A stretch of 64,000 bases of DNA from Marinitoga hydrogenitolerans DSM 16785. GTDB taxonomy: Bacteria; Thermotogota; Thermotogae; Petrotogales; Petrotogaceae. How positions within the stretch are numbered: position 1 is the stretch's first letter; each line of letters opens with the position of its first letter. The stretch is taken from assembly GCF_900129175.1 (NCBI RefSeq), contig NZ_FQUI01000007.1:1-64000 (forward strand), given 5' to 3'. A program made the translations under genes and the position numbers. Positions 8,642-16,889 of the stretch are shown here, piece after piece. The notes under the pieces were generated by a model. That model was given only the letters and a program-made list of their open reading frames with translations, was not told where the DNA came from and searched no databases.

Positions 8642-9871
8642 TTAATACTCTTTAACTCCGTTCCATAACTTTTTTAATCTTTGTTTTATTTTGCCTTCAA
8701 ATCCTATATTTTTTGGTATATAAAACTGAAATTCTTTTAAAATTTCTGGCAAATATGTTTCTTTAACGAATCCATTAAAATCATGAGGATATTTATAACC
8801 TTTACCATAACCTTTATTTTTCATCCATTTTGTAACTGGATTCCTTAATTTCATAGGTATATCAAATTTCATATTAATATACTTTTTTGCTTCAAAATAA
8901 GCCTTTGTCGAGTTTGATTTTGGAGCAGCGGATAAATATAATGTTGCTTCACTAAGTGGATATACACATTCTGGATAACCAATTTCCTTTGTTGCTAAAA
9001 ATGCAGAAACTGCTATATTTATTGCCATTGGATCAGCAAGTCCTACGTCTTCAGAAGATAGTATTATGAGTCTTCTGGCTATATATAAAGGATCTTCACC
9101 ATTTTCAAGCATATATGATAGATAAAAAATTGCCGCATCTGGATCACTGCCTCTGATGCTTTTTATAAAAGCGGAAATTGCATCGTATTTATCTTCTTTG
9201 GAATATCCAAAAGATGTCAGTATTTCTTTAAATGAATGTGGTGTTATATCTTTTATACCCATATCAATTAGTGCTTCTATTGTGTTGATTATTCTTCTTA
9301 CATCATAATTAAAAAAACTTTTTAGATTAATGCTTAAATCATCTGAAAATTTTATCTCTTTATACATATTTTTTAATCTTCTTAATAATTCTTCTATTTC
9401 TTTTTCAGATAAAGGGGTAATTTCAAATGTTAATATCCTTGAAAGCAATGCAGGATTAACAGAAAATGATGGGTTCTCTGTAGTTGAACCCACCAATATT
9501 AAATCTCCCTTTTCTACGTGTAATAACAAAACATCCTGCTCCGCTTTATTTAGTCTGTGTATCTCATCAACAAATAAAACCGTTTGTTTTTTAAATAGTG
9601 GATTTTCAGTATTTGAAATGATATTTTTTAATGTTTTTGCACCTTCTAATGCCCCAGAAATTTTATATATATCATACTTTCGATTGTCTAATTCATTTAA
9701 AAAAGCGGAAATAACTGTTGTTTTACCAGAACCAGGAGGGCCATAAATAACAAATGATTTTATCTTATTCATATTTATCCAGCTTTTTAATATCTTTTTT
9801 AATTTTTCATTTCCCAAAACTTCATTTAAATCTTTTGGCCTTAATCTTTCATATAATGGTATATTATTCAA
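8642..9871 (-). CDS. rarA: Replication-associated recombination protein RarA (MgsA)
   Basis: A 409-residue clamp-loader-like AAA+ ATPase that acts at stalled forks and DNA ends. It starts MNNIPLYERLRPKDLNEVLGN, with Walker A GPPGSGKT (44-51), Walker B LFVDEIHRLNKAEQD and sensor 1 GSTTENPSF, a RarA/WRNIP1 signature. The C-terminal tetramerisation region includes GSDPDAAIFYLSYMLENGEDP and SSEDVGLADP. Length is slightly below the usual 430-450. The start is a TTG at 9871 with a ggggt site upstream. It lies 15 bases upstream (in coordinates) of the DegV genes and may be co-transcribed with them. Confidence 0.93.
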   Translation of the reverse strand: MNNIPLYERLRPKDLNEVLGNEKLKKILKSWINMNKIKSFVIYGPPGSGKTTVISAFLNELDNRKYDIYKISGALEGAKTLKNIISNTENPLFKKQTVLFVDEIHRLNKAEQDVLLLHVEKGDLILVGSTTENPSFSVNPALLSRILTFEITPLSEKEIEELLRRLKNMYKEIKFSDDLSINLKSFFNYDVRRIINTIEALIDMGIKDITPHSFKEILTSFGYSKEDKYDAISAFIKSIRGSDPDAAIFYLSYMLENGEDPLYIARRLIILSSEDVGLADPMAINIAVSAFLATKEIGYPECVYPLSEATLYLSAAPKSNSTKAYFEAKKYINMKFDIPMKLRNPVTKWMKNKGYGKGYKYPHDFNGFVKETYLPEILKEFQFYIPKNIGFEGKIKQRLKKLWNGVKEY

Positions 9872-9886
9872 TTTCTATACCCCGCT

Positions 9887-10753
9887 TTAATCAACAATTA
9901 TTGCACCAATCCCATACATATCCGGTCCTGCGTGAACCAATAATGTACTTGAAAGTTTTCCAACAAAAACTTCCATGGTGTTTTCTAACTCCATAATTTT
10001 CTTATAAACATCATTTTGTAATTTTTCTATTTCTTTTGATGCTCCACTTATATAAACTGCCGCTAAATACTTGTTATTATCCACAAACTTTAAAAATTCA
10101 TTATAAACCCTCTTATACGCTTTTTTTAATCCTCTTACTTTTGTTACTGTATAATAAATACCTTCATCGCTATTTGATATAATAGGCTTAATATTCAATA
10201 ATTCTCCAATTTTTGCTGATACTTTACCTATCCTTCCACCTTTTGCTAAATATTGTAATGTTGGAATTACAAAGAATATTTTGGATTTTTTCGCATTTTC
10301 TTTTCCCCATAAAGCAACTTCTTCAAAAGACTTTCCTTCTTCAAGCATCTTTATTGATCTATAAGCTACCAAACCTGCCCCTATAGATATGTTTAATGTA
10401 TCTATATTCTCTATTTCAACATCTGTATATTCTTCTTTGATTTTATTAGAAACAAGTCTGAAAAGGTTATATGTTCCACTCATGCTTCCTGAAATATTAA
10501 ATGTTAATATTTTTTTTATTCCACTGTTTATAAACTCTTTTATTGCTTTTTCAATTTTTTCAGGATTTGGTAAAGATGTCTTCACTTCACTATCGTTCAA
10601 CCGTTCAATTAAAAATTCTTCACTTATTGTACCTTCTTCATATTCTTTACCATTAATGATTATTCTTAATGGAACAACTTTTATGTTATATTTTTCTATA
10701 ATATCTTTTGGGATGTCTGTACCTGAATCAACAATAAAACCAACTTTTTCCAT
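9887..10753 (-). CDS. DegV family fatty-acid-binding protein (copy 1)
   Basis: A 288-residue DegV protein. The family binds a fatty acid and supports fatty acid kinase (FakB role) in Firmicutes. Visible motifs are VGFIVDSGTDIPKDI at the start, VVPLRIIINGKEYEEG, SLPNPEKIEKA, NISGSMSGTYN and ATP-free lipid pocket residues near FVIPTLQYLAKGGRIGK. The start is the ATG at 10753 behind ggaggttga; an upstream in-frame codon at 10771 lies inside the neighbouring gene. No fatty acid kinase gene is in the window. It is a tandem paralogue of the next gene, four bases away. Confidence 0.9.
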   Translation of the reverse strand: MEKVGFIVDSGTDIPKDIIEKYNIKVVPLRIIINGKEYEEGTISEEFLIERLNDSEVKTSLPNPEKIEKAIKEFINSGIKKILTFNISGSMSGTYNLFRLVSNKIKEEYTDVEIENIDTLNISIGAGLVAYRSIKMLEEGKSFEEVALWGKENAKKSKIFFVIPTLQYLAKGGRIGKVSAKIGELLNIKPIISNSDEGIYYTVTKVRGLKKAYKRVYNEFLKFVDNNKYLAAVYISGASKEIEKLQNDVYKKIMELENTMEVFVGKLSSTLLVHAGPDMYGIGAIIVD

Positions 10754-10757
10754 AAAA

Positions 10758-11633
10758 TCAACCTCCAACACTTAATTTTAATACGCCAATCCCTATTAAT
10801 CCGGGGCCAGTATGAGCAGACAATGTACTTGAAACCTTTCCTCTAAAAACTTCTATAGATTTATTAATAGAATTTAATCTTGATATTAACTCATTTTGCA
10901 TATTTATTAGCCTATCACTATTGCCACTAATTACAACACCAGCAATAAAATTTTGATTATTTATAAATTTTAAAATTTGATTATATAATTCTTCTATAGA
11001 TTTATTAAATCCTCTAATCTTTGAAACTGTATAATATATTCCCTCGTCGTTAACTGAGATTATTGGTTTAATATTCATTATTTGGCCTAACATTGCAGAA
11101 ACCTTTCCTATTCTCCCACCTCGAGCAAGATATTTTAATGTAGGCACAACATAAAACACTGTCGCATTTTTTATATCTGTATTTATCAAATCTATAATTT
11201 CATCAAAATCCTTTCCTTCTTCTATATATTGAGCAGCTCTATATACCACTAATGCTGAGCCTATAGAAATATTCAAAGAATCTATATTAACAATTTGTAT
11301 TGTATCATTTTCTTTCATAATTCCATCTGAAATCATTTTAAAAAGATTGTATGTTCCGCTTAAATTTTTTGATATATTAATAGTAATAATTTTATTATAT
11401 CCTTTTTCAATCATAGTTTCTATTGTATTTTTAATTTTTTCTGGTTTAGGTAACGAAGTTGCTATTTTTTCATCTAAATGTTCAAAAAGATATTCCTCAG
11501 AAAATGTTCCTTCATCATATTCTTTATCATTAATAATCGTCCTTAATGGAACAACTTTTATATTGTCGAATCTTTCTAAAATTTCTTTTGGTACATCACA
11601 ACCAGAATCCACAATAATACCTATTTTTTTCAT
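10758..11633 (-). CDS. DegV family fatty-acid-binding protein (copy 2)
   Basis: A 291-residue paralogue of the neighbouring DegV protein, with the same landmarks: IGIIVDSGCDVPKEIL, VVPLRTIINDKEYDEG, SLPKPEKIKNT, NISKNLSGTYNLFK and FYVVPTLKYLARGGRIGK. The two diverge mainly in helices and near the C-terminus, so they may prefer different acyl chains, as FakB1 and FakB2 do. That is inference. The start at 11633 follows a G-rich site (ggggggtt). A TGCTATAAT extended -10 box lies at 11676-11684. Confidence 0.9.
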   Translation of the reverse strand: MKKIGIIVDSGCDVPKEILERFDNIKVVPLRTIINDKEYDEGTFSEEYLFEHLDEKIATSLPKPEKIKNTIETMIEKGYNKIITINISKNLSGTYNLFKMISDGIMKENDTIQIVNIDSLNISIGSALVVYRAAQYIEEGKDFDEIIDLINTDIKNATVFYVVPTLKYLARGGRIGKVSAMLGQIMNIKPIISVNDEGIYYTVSKIRGFNKSIEELYNQILKFINNQNFIAGVVISGNSDRLINMQNELISRLNSINKSIEVFRGKVSSTLSAHTGPGLIGIGVLKLSVGG

Positions 11634-11675
11634 TTTAACCCCCCCAAACAAATATTGAGTTTTTTATATAGTTTA

Positions 11676-11684
11676 ATTATAGCA
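11676..11684 (-). promoter_or_regulatory. Extended -10 promoter of the degV pair
   Basis: The minus strand reads TGCTATAAT, an extended -10 element, about 43 bases upstream of the first DegV start. No good -35 box is visible. Confidence 0.45.
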
Positions 11685-11738
11685 CAAAATTTATTGTTTT
11701 TGGTGTATAATATAAGAAAAGAGTGAAGGAGGCTTTTT

Positions 11739-12347
11739 ATGTACGTAAAATTATGGATGAAAAATTCTTTTAATACATTACATGCAACTAACACTGTTGA
11801 CGACGCTATAAAGCTTTTTTTTGAAAAAGACGTTGAAATTGTTTTAATAATAAGAAAAAACGGAACTTTACTTTCATCCATACGGCGTGAAGATATCGCT
11901 GTCCTAATGGAATACAATAGTGAAGACCCATTAATAGACGTGCTTGATCCAATAGAAGATTTTTTATATGAAGATGATTTAGTTGAAGACGTTTTGCTAA
12001 CAATGTTGGAAACAAATTATAAAGTATTACCTGTTGTTGATTATGATATGAAACCCGTAGGTTTATTTGGTTTTCATGAATTGATTAAAGCCATGGTAAA
12101 TATAACTGCTCTCAATGAAACAGGTACAAAAGTTATTTTAACACTAACCGACAAACCTGGTGAACTAAAAAAAATAGTTGAAACTATCAGTAATAATAGT
12201 TTAAATATCCTCTCAATGACCACATGTAAAATAAACAAAAACAGAAGAATGTTATCTATAAAATTATCCTTAAAAGACGTTAATATTGTATCATCTATAT
12301 TGGACGAAAATAATATCGAATATGATGGTATATATGAAGAAGCTTAA
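11739..12347 (+). CDS. CBS-domain pair plus ACT domain protein
   Basis: A 202-residue cytoplasmic protein. Two CBS motifs fill about 1-125 (MYVKLWMKNSFNTLHATNTVDDAIKLF and EDDLVEDVLLTMLETNYKVLPVVD). An ACT domain follows, about 128-200 (VILTLTDKPGELKKIVETIS). CBS pairs bind adenine nucleotides and ACT domains bind amino acids, so a small-molecule sensor is likely; the layout resembles AcuB-like proteins. The target is unknown. It has a gaaggagg site and is the first gene of a run leading to an MBL hydrolase and glycogen synthase. Confidence 0.85.
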   Translation: MYVKLWMKNSFNTLHATNTVDDAIKLFFEKDVEIVLIIRKNGTLLSSIRREDIAVLMEYNSEDPLIDVLDPIEDFLYEDDLVEDVLLTMLETNYKVLPVVDYDMKPVGLFGFHELIKAMVNITALNETGTKVILTLTDKPGELKKIVETISNNSLNILSMTTCKINKNRRMLSIKLSLKDVNIVSSILDENNIEYDGIYEEA

Positions 12348-12359
12348 GGAGGTTCAAGA

Positions 12360-12977
12360 ATGAGATTTAAGACCATATTAGACGGCGGATTACTAACTAT
12401 AACAGGAAGAGTTCATGGTACATTTTCATCTGTTTTTTTATTAGAAGATGAAAAAAGAAAAATATTAATAGACCCCAGTCATGTTCATGTAATACAGGAT
12501 ATAGAATCCAATCTAGACATATCTCCTGACGAAATCACAGATATTGTACTAACTCACGTTCATTTAGACCATGCCTATAATTCTATTTTTTTTCCAAAAG
12601 CCACAGTAAGAATTCATGAAAATTATAAAGGAAAAAATTATAGAAACTTTGGTCCATTAATTGGCCAAGCCTATCAGCAAATAATAAATTCATGGGAAAA
12701 CCGTGTTAAAACTTTTAAAGATAATGATGTTTTATTTAATTCAATACAGATAATATACACACCTTATCATTCTAAAGAGCATGTTTCGCTATTTATCAAG
12801 TCTGATAACATGGGAAATCTTTTCTTGCCTGGAGATATTTGTATGACAAAAATTGATTTTTATGATATTATGAGAAACTTGAGAACTGATAAAGTTGCTG
12901 AAATTGTTAAAAAATGGAGTGAAAAGTCTGATTATGTGCTTTTCACACATGATACTCCATATAAAATAAAAAAATAA
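12360..12977 (+). CDS. MBL-fold metal-dependent hydrolase
   Basis: A 205-residue compact metallo-beta-lactamase-fold protein. The zinc/iron motif is THVHLDHAYN (HxHxDH), followed by a third ligand region YTPYHSKEHVSLF, the Asp-bearing LFLPGDIC and the last His in FTHDTP. It resembles the short MBL proteins related to quinolone-like or N-acyl hydrolases; the substrate cannot be told. It lies 12 bases after the CBS-ACT gene with an aaggaggtt site, so the two are probably co-transcribed. Confidence 0.85.
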   Translation: MRFKTILDGGLLTITGRVHGTFSSVFLLEDEKRKILIDPSHVHVIQDIESNLDISPDEITDIVLTHVHLDHAYNSIFFPKATVRIHENYKGKNYRNFGPLIGQAYQQIINSWENRVKTFKDNDVLFNSIQIIYTPYHSKEHVSLFIKSDNMGNLFLPGDICMTKIDFYDIMRNLRTDKVAEIVKKWSEKSDYVLFTHDTPYKIKK

Positions 12978-12992
12978 AATACTCAACAATAT

Positions 12993-13014
12993 CCATACAT
13001 AATTTAATGTATGG
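12993..13014 (+). other. Intercistronic hairpin before glgA
   Basis: A perfect 8-bp stem, ccatacat with atgtatgg, has a 6-base loop and lies between the MBL gene and glgA. It has no following T run, so it looks like a processing or stability element more than a terminator. Confidence 0.5.
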
Positions 13015-13042
13015 GATTTTGTAATAAAAAGGTGGTGGAAAA

Positions 13043-14503
13043 ATGAATGTAACGATGGTTTCATATGAAGTTGATCCGTTTGCAAAAGTTGGAGGATTAG
13101 CTGATGTTGTTGGAACTTTACCAAAATTTTTAAAAAAAATCGTTGATAAAATCAATGTTATTATGCCTTTCCATAAAGTTGTCGAAGAAAATATAAAAAA
13201 ATATAACCTTCCTTTAGAAAAAGTCGCTGAAGATTTATATCCAATTAGTCATTCCTTTAAATACCCATTCTCTGTTTACAAATCCCATTTGCCAGATACT
13301 GATATACCTATATATTTTATAAAAAACGAAAACCTTTTTTCCACAAAAGATATATATGAATATCCAAATAAAGAACATCAAACTTCATATTTTTCCGATT
13401 GCGTTTTATCCTTTATAAAAAATTATCTTTCAGATACTGAAATAATACATATAAATGATTGGCAAACTTCCTTAATATCCGTATATTTGAAGAATAATTA
13501 TCGAGATGATCCAATATTATCAAAAACATCTACAATTTTAACTATACACAACCTGGGATATCAAGGAATCTTTCCTCCAGAAATTTTAAACATATCCGGT
13601 CTCCCTGGTTATTTATATAATATAGATGCTCTGGAATTTTTTGGACAAATAAATTTTCTAAAGGGCGGCATCCTTTTCAGCGATATTATTAATACAGTTA
13701 GTAAAACTTATGCGGAAGAAATACAAACAGAAGAATATGGTTATAAACTTGATGGTGTATTAAAGGTAAGAAATGATGATTTATATGGTATTTTAAACGG
13801 CATTGATTATAATATATTTAATCCAGAAACAGATAAATCAATTCCTTATAACTTTAATAAAGACAAATTAGAAAATAAAAACAAAAATAAAGTTTATCTC
13901 CAAGAAAAGCTTGGCCTTCCAAAAAACGAAAATGTTCCTATTTTAAGCTTTATTGGTAGAATTGTTGAACAAAAAGGTATCGATTTAATTTCAGAAATTC
14001 TTGATTATTTAACCTTATTAGATGTCCAAATAATTATTCTCGGAACTGGTGAAAAACGATATGAAGATTTATTAAGCAAATATCAGAATAAATATCCAAA
14101 AAAATTATCAATAAATATAAAATTTGATAAAGATTTAGCGCAATTGATTTATGCTGGAAGTGATATATTTATAATGCCTTCAAAATATGAACCATGCGGC
14201 TTAGGGCAAATGTATGCCATGAGATATGGCACAATACCTATTGTAAGATATACTGGTGGCTTAGCTGACACTGTAAGGGAATTTTCATGTGAAACATTAT
14301 CTGGAACAGGTTTTGGTTTTTATGAATACTCTTCTTCTAATTTATTAATAAAAATTTTAAAATCTATTCATCTATATAATAGAGAAAAAAACTGTTGGAA
14401 AAAACTCATTACTAACGCAATGAATGAAGATTTTTCGTGGAATAAATCTGCTGATGAATATCACTATATATATAAAAGAGCTTTATCCAAAAAAAGGTTT
14501 TAG
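13043..14503 (+). CDS. glgA: Glycogen synthase (ADP-glucose type)
   Basis: A 486-residue GT5 enzyme that extends alpha-1,4-glucan from nucleotide-glucose. The N-terminal substrate loop reads EVDPFAKVGGLADVVGTLPK (family KxGGL). Other landmarks are HINDWQTSL, TIHNLGYQG, GILNGIDYNIFNPETD, FIGRIVEQKGIDL and the C-terminal MPSKYEPCGLGQMYAMRYGTIPIVRYTGGLADTV. Length and order are complete. The ATG follows a ggtggtgg site. With galT nine bases downstream, the neighbourhood links storage glucan and galactose use. No glgB, glgC or glgP is present here. Confidence 0.95.
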   Translation: MNVTMVSYEVDPFAKVGGLADVVGTLPKFLKKIVDKINVIMPFHKVVEENIKKYNLPLEKVAEDLYPISHSFKYPFSVYKSHLPDTDIPIYFIKNENLFSTKDIYEYPNKEHQTSYFSDCVLSFIKNYLSDTEIIHINDWQTSLISVYLKNNYRDDPILSKTSTILTIHNLGYQGIFPPEILNISGLPGYLYNIDALEFFGQINFLKGGILFSDIINTVSKTYAEEIQTEEYGYKLDGVLKVRNDDLYGILNGIDYNIFNPETDKSIPYNFNKDKLENKNKNKVYLQEKLGLPKNENVPILSFIGRIVEQKGIDLISEILDYLTLLDVQIIILGTGEKRYEDLLSKYQNKYPKKLSINIKFDKDLAQLIYAGSDIFIMPSKYEPCGLGQMYAMRYGTIPIVRYTGGLADTVREFSCETLSGTGFGFYEYSSSNLLIKILKSIHLYNREKNCWKKLITNAMNEDFSWNKSADEYHYIYKRALSKKRF

Positions 14504-14512
14504 GAGGCAATT

Positions 14513-15517
14513 ATGCCAGAATATAGAAAAGATCCTATTACAAACAGATGGGTAATTATATCTTCAGAAAGATCAAATAGGCCCATAGAAAAAGCAGAAT
14601 TAACCACCTCAACAAGTATTTTTTGCCCCTTTGACAAAGGAAATGAACATTTAACTCCACCAGAAATTCTGGCTTTTAAACCTCAAAATTCTAAACCAAA
14701 TGATGAAAATTGGTGGTTACGTGTTGTTCCGAATAAATTTCCTGCAGTTACCCAAGAAAAACCACCAATTATCAAAAAAAATGGAATGTATTTTTCAATT
14801 GATGGTTATGGTTATCATGAAGTAATCATAGAAACTCCAAACCATAATACAACCATTGCTTATATGAATGATTTCGAAGTTGAAGAAATTATATGGGCAT
14901 ATCTTCAAAGATTTAATGAAATAAAAAAAGATAAAAAAATAAAATATGTTCAAATCTTTAAAAATTATGGTCCAAATGCTGGCGCATCATTACCTCATCC
15001 TCATTCACAGTTAATAGCCACACCAATAATTCCAATATTCATCGAAGAAGAACTAAAAGGCTCTAAAGCATTTTACAATATCAAAAAAGAATGTATTTTT
15101 TGTTCAATTATAAACCAAGAAAAAAAAGAAAATGTCAGAATAATAGAAGAAAATAATAATTTTATTTCTTTTGAACCTTTTGCTCCACGATTTCCATATG
15201 AAACGTGGATAATCCAAAAAGAGCATAATTCAAACTTTGGAAATTTAGATATTCATTTAGTAAAAGACTTTGCAAAAATTCTAAAAAATACACTATTAAA
15301 ATTAAATAGATTGTTAGGAATTTTCCCTTTTAATTATATGATTCACACATCTCCATTTGATAATCTCAATAATTCATATTATCATTGGCATTTGGAAATT
15401 ATTCCAAGATTAACAAACGCTGCTGGATTCGAATGGGGATCAGGTTTTTTCATTAACTCTGTTTCACCAGAAAATGCAGCTCAAAATTTAAAATCTTTAG
15501 AGGAGGGATTTTTATGA
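14513..15517 (+). CDS. galT: Galactose-1-phosphate uridylyltransferase
   Basis: A 334-residue HIT-superfamily enzyme of the Leloir pathway that swaps UMP between UDP-glucose and galactose-1-phosphate. The N-terminus EYRKDPITNRWVIISSERSNRP is typical. The active-site nucleophile motif is LPHPHSQL (HPH). A second HIT half carries SYYHWHLEIIPR. The zinc-type motif is seen as CPFDKGNE and ECIFCSII. It has an aggaggc site and ends overlapping the next ATG by four bases. Thermotogota GalT proteins may also act as broader nucleotidyltransferases. Confidence 0.93.
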   Translation: MPEYRKDPITNRWVIISSERSNRPIEKAELTTSTSIFCPFDKGNEHLTPPEILAFKPQNSKPNDENWWLRVVPNKFPAVTQEKPPIIKKNGMYFSIDGYGYHEVIIETPNHNTTIAYMNDFEVEEIIWAYLQRFNEIKKDKKIKYVQIFKNYGPNAGASLPHPHSQLIATPIIPIFIEEELKGSKAFYNIKKECIFCSIINQEKKENVRIIEENNNFISFEPFAPRFPYETWIIQKEHNSNFGNLDIHLVKDFAKILKNTLLKLNRLLGIFPFNYMIHTSPFDNLNNSYYHWHLEIIPRLTNAAGFEWGSGFFINSVSPENAAQNLKSLEEGFL

Positions 15518-16713
15518 AAAAAACTTTTATGATTGTACTTGTATTTTTATTTGTGATTACAGCCTTTTCATCATTTTACGTAAGACCATTCTTTAATACA
15601 GTAAAAGAAAACGGTCAGGATTATTTAACCTATTCTATAACAGGTGTCTTTGAAAATCAAAATTTTGGTATAGGTCTCGGTTTAAATGCTTATCAAACGG
15701 AAATTGGTGGTCCTTTATATTACGGAAAACCTGGAATGGAAGAAACAACAGATGTTTTAAGCGGGTTAACCATTAATCTTTTAAAATTAAGAGTGGGTCC
15801 TTTATATTTTAGATATGGCATGTCTTTCCCAAAAACTGTGGGTTTAGGAATGTTAATGTATAACTATACAAATAATTTCCAGAATGCTCTTGATCTCGGT
15901 ATAATCTCATCAGCTGCAAATATTGAAATACATGTACCATATTCTTTAGATTCTCTTATGCCTTTTACATATAATCAAACTGCATTTTTATACTATGGTA
16001 TTTTAAAAACAAGATTAGGTTTTATAAATATTGAAACACTTGCAGGTAAAACAATGAAAAAAAATGAAGTTGAACCTCTAAGAGATGACTTATTAGGTAG
16101 TGTTTCTGCATATTTAGGTGGCGGTGTTCTAAAACTTGGCGGCGAAATAGGATATATTAACTCAACATTTGATTCAACAACATTAACAGGATATGGCGCT
16201 GGAGTAGGTGGAATACTAAACCTTGGAGTTTTAACAATTAAAGCTCTTCCTGTTGTTTTGCAAATGCCGTATTATAAACTTGGTTTTGTAAATGCCAACT
16301 ACGAAAATAATTTAGAGGATACAAATAATTATAATGAATTATTATCATATTCCGATACAAGACTTGGAGGTATTGGTGAATTACAATTAACTTTGGGAAA
16401 TTTATTAAAAGCTAATGCAAGGTTAAATTATGATTTAACCACAGATTTTGAAATTTTAAATCCTGAACTTAATGGATCTTTGCAGGCTAAAATACCTTCA
16501 GAACAATTCCCACTAATAATAGTAGGAAAATATTATAAACCTATGAAAAACTTAGATGAATTATCAAGTTTGTTAGATGAAAATACATCTGCAGAACTTT
16601 CTATAGGTTATCCTATTTCAAATGGTTTATTCATGCTATATACAAAATATTATGATAATGCTTCTGATGAATTTAAAGATAAAATAGAATTCAGTGTAAT
16701 TGCTGATTTTTAA
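15514..16713 (+). CDS. Exported beta-rich protein, probable outer-sheath barrel
   Basis: A 399-residue protein with a Sec signal (MKKTFMIVLVFLFVITAFSS). The rest is alternating polar and hydrophobic beta strands rich in Gly, Tyr and Asn, such as RFGLGLG-like and VPALN-like strands, and it ends in a strand with terminal Phe (KIEFSVIADF). A terminal aromatic residue is common for outer membrane barrels, and Thermotogota have a toga with porin-like proteins. I do not recognise a named family. Its ATG overlaps the galT stop (ATGA), so it is translationally coupled to galT; sugar entry is a reasonable guess only. Confidence 0.65.
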   Translation: MKKTFMIVLVFLFVITAFSSFYVRPFFNTVKENGQDYLTYSITGVFENQNFGIGLGLNAYQTEIGGPLYYGKPGMEETTDVLSGLTINLLKLRVGPLYFRYGMSFPKTVGLGMLMYNYTNNFQNALDLGIISSAANIEIHVPYSLDSLMPFTYNQTAFLYYGILKTRLGFINIETLAGKTMKKNEVEPLRDDLLGSVSAYLGGGVLKLGGEIGYINSTFDSTTLTGYGAGVGGILNLGVLTIKALPVVLQMPYYKLGFVNANYENNLEDTNNYNELLSYSDTRLGGIGELQLTLGNLLKANARLNYDLTTDFEILNPELNGSLQAKIPSEQFPLIIVGKYYKPMKNLDELSSLLDENTSAELSIGYPISNGLFMLYTKYYDNASDEFKDKIEFSVIADF

Positions 16714-16816
16714 TAATTAACTAAATTTATTTGTTATTATTGTTTTTTTTCTTAAATTTTTTTCATTTTTTGACTACATACTTTTTAAGTGTTAGTTTTT
16801 TAAAATTTAAAAAATG

Positions 16817-16870
16817 TGTTATAATCGAAACAGATTTGTTTTTACAAATTAACGAAAACGGTTGCGCAAA
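16817..16870 (+). promoter_or_regulatory. Promoter and LacI-like operator of the sugar importer
   Basis: An extended -10 box TGTTATAAT occupies 16817-16825. Just downstream is a perfect dyad ATTTGT-tttt-ACAAAT (16834-16849). Next comes an imperfect palindrome cgaaaacggttgcg centred on CG (about 16852-16865), which resembles operators of LacI-family repressors. Both sites lie between the -10 box and the start codon, a location suited to repression. No regulator gene is adjacent. Confidence 0.5.
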
Positions 16871-16889
16871 TGAAAGGGAGGGTGTTAGC

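Noticed and set aside
9330-9746. A 138-codon plus-strand frame
   Set aside because: It lies wholly inside rarA on the opposite strand, whose motifs are unmistakable.
16731-16889. A 53-codon upstream extension of the sugar-binding protein
   Set aside because: It contains the promoter and operator sequences; the signal peptide begins at 16890 behind a strong ribosome site.
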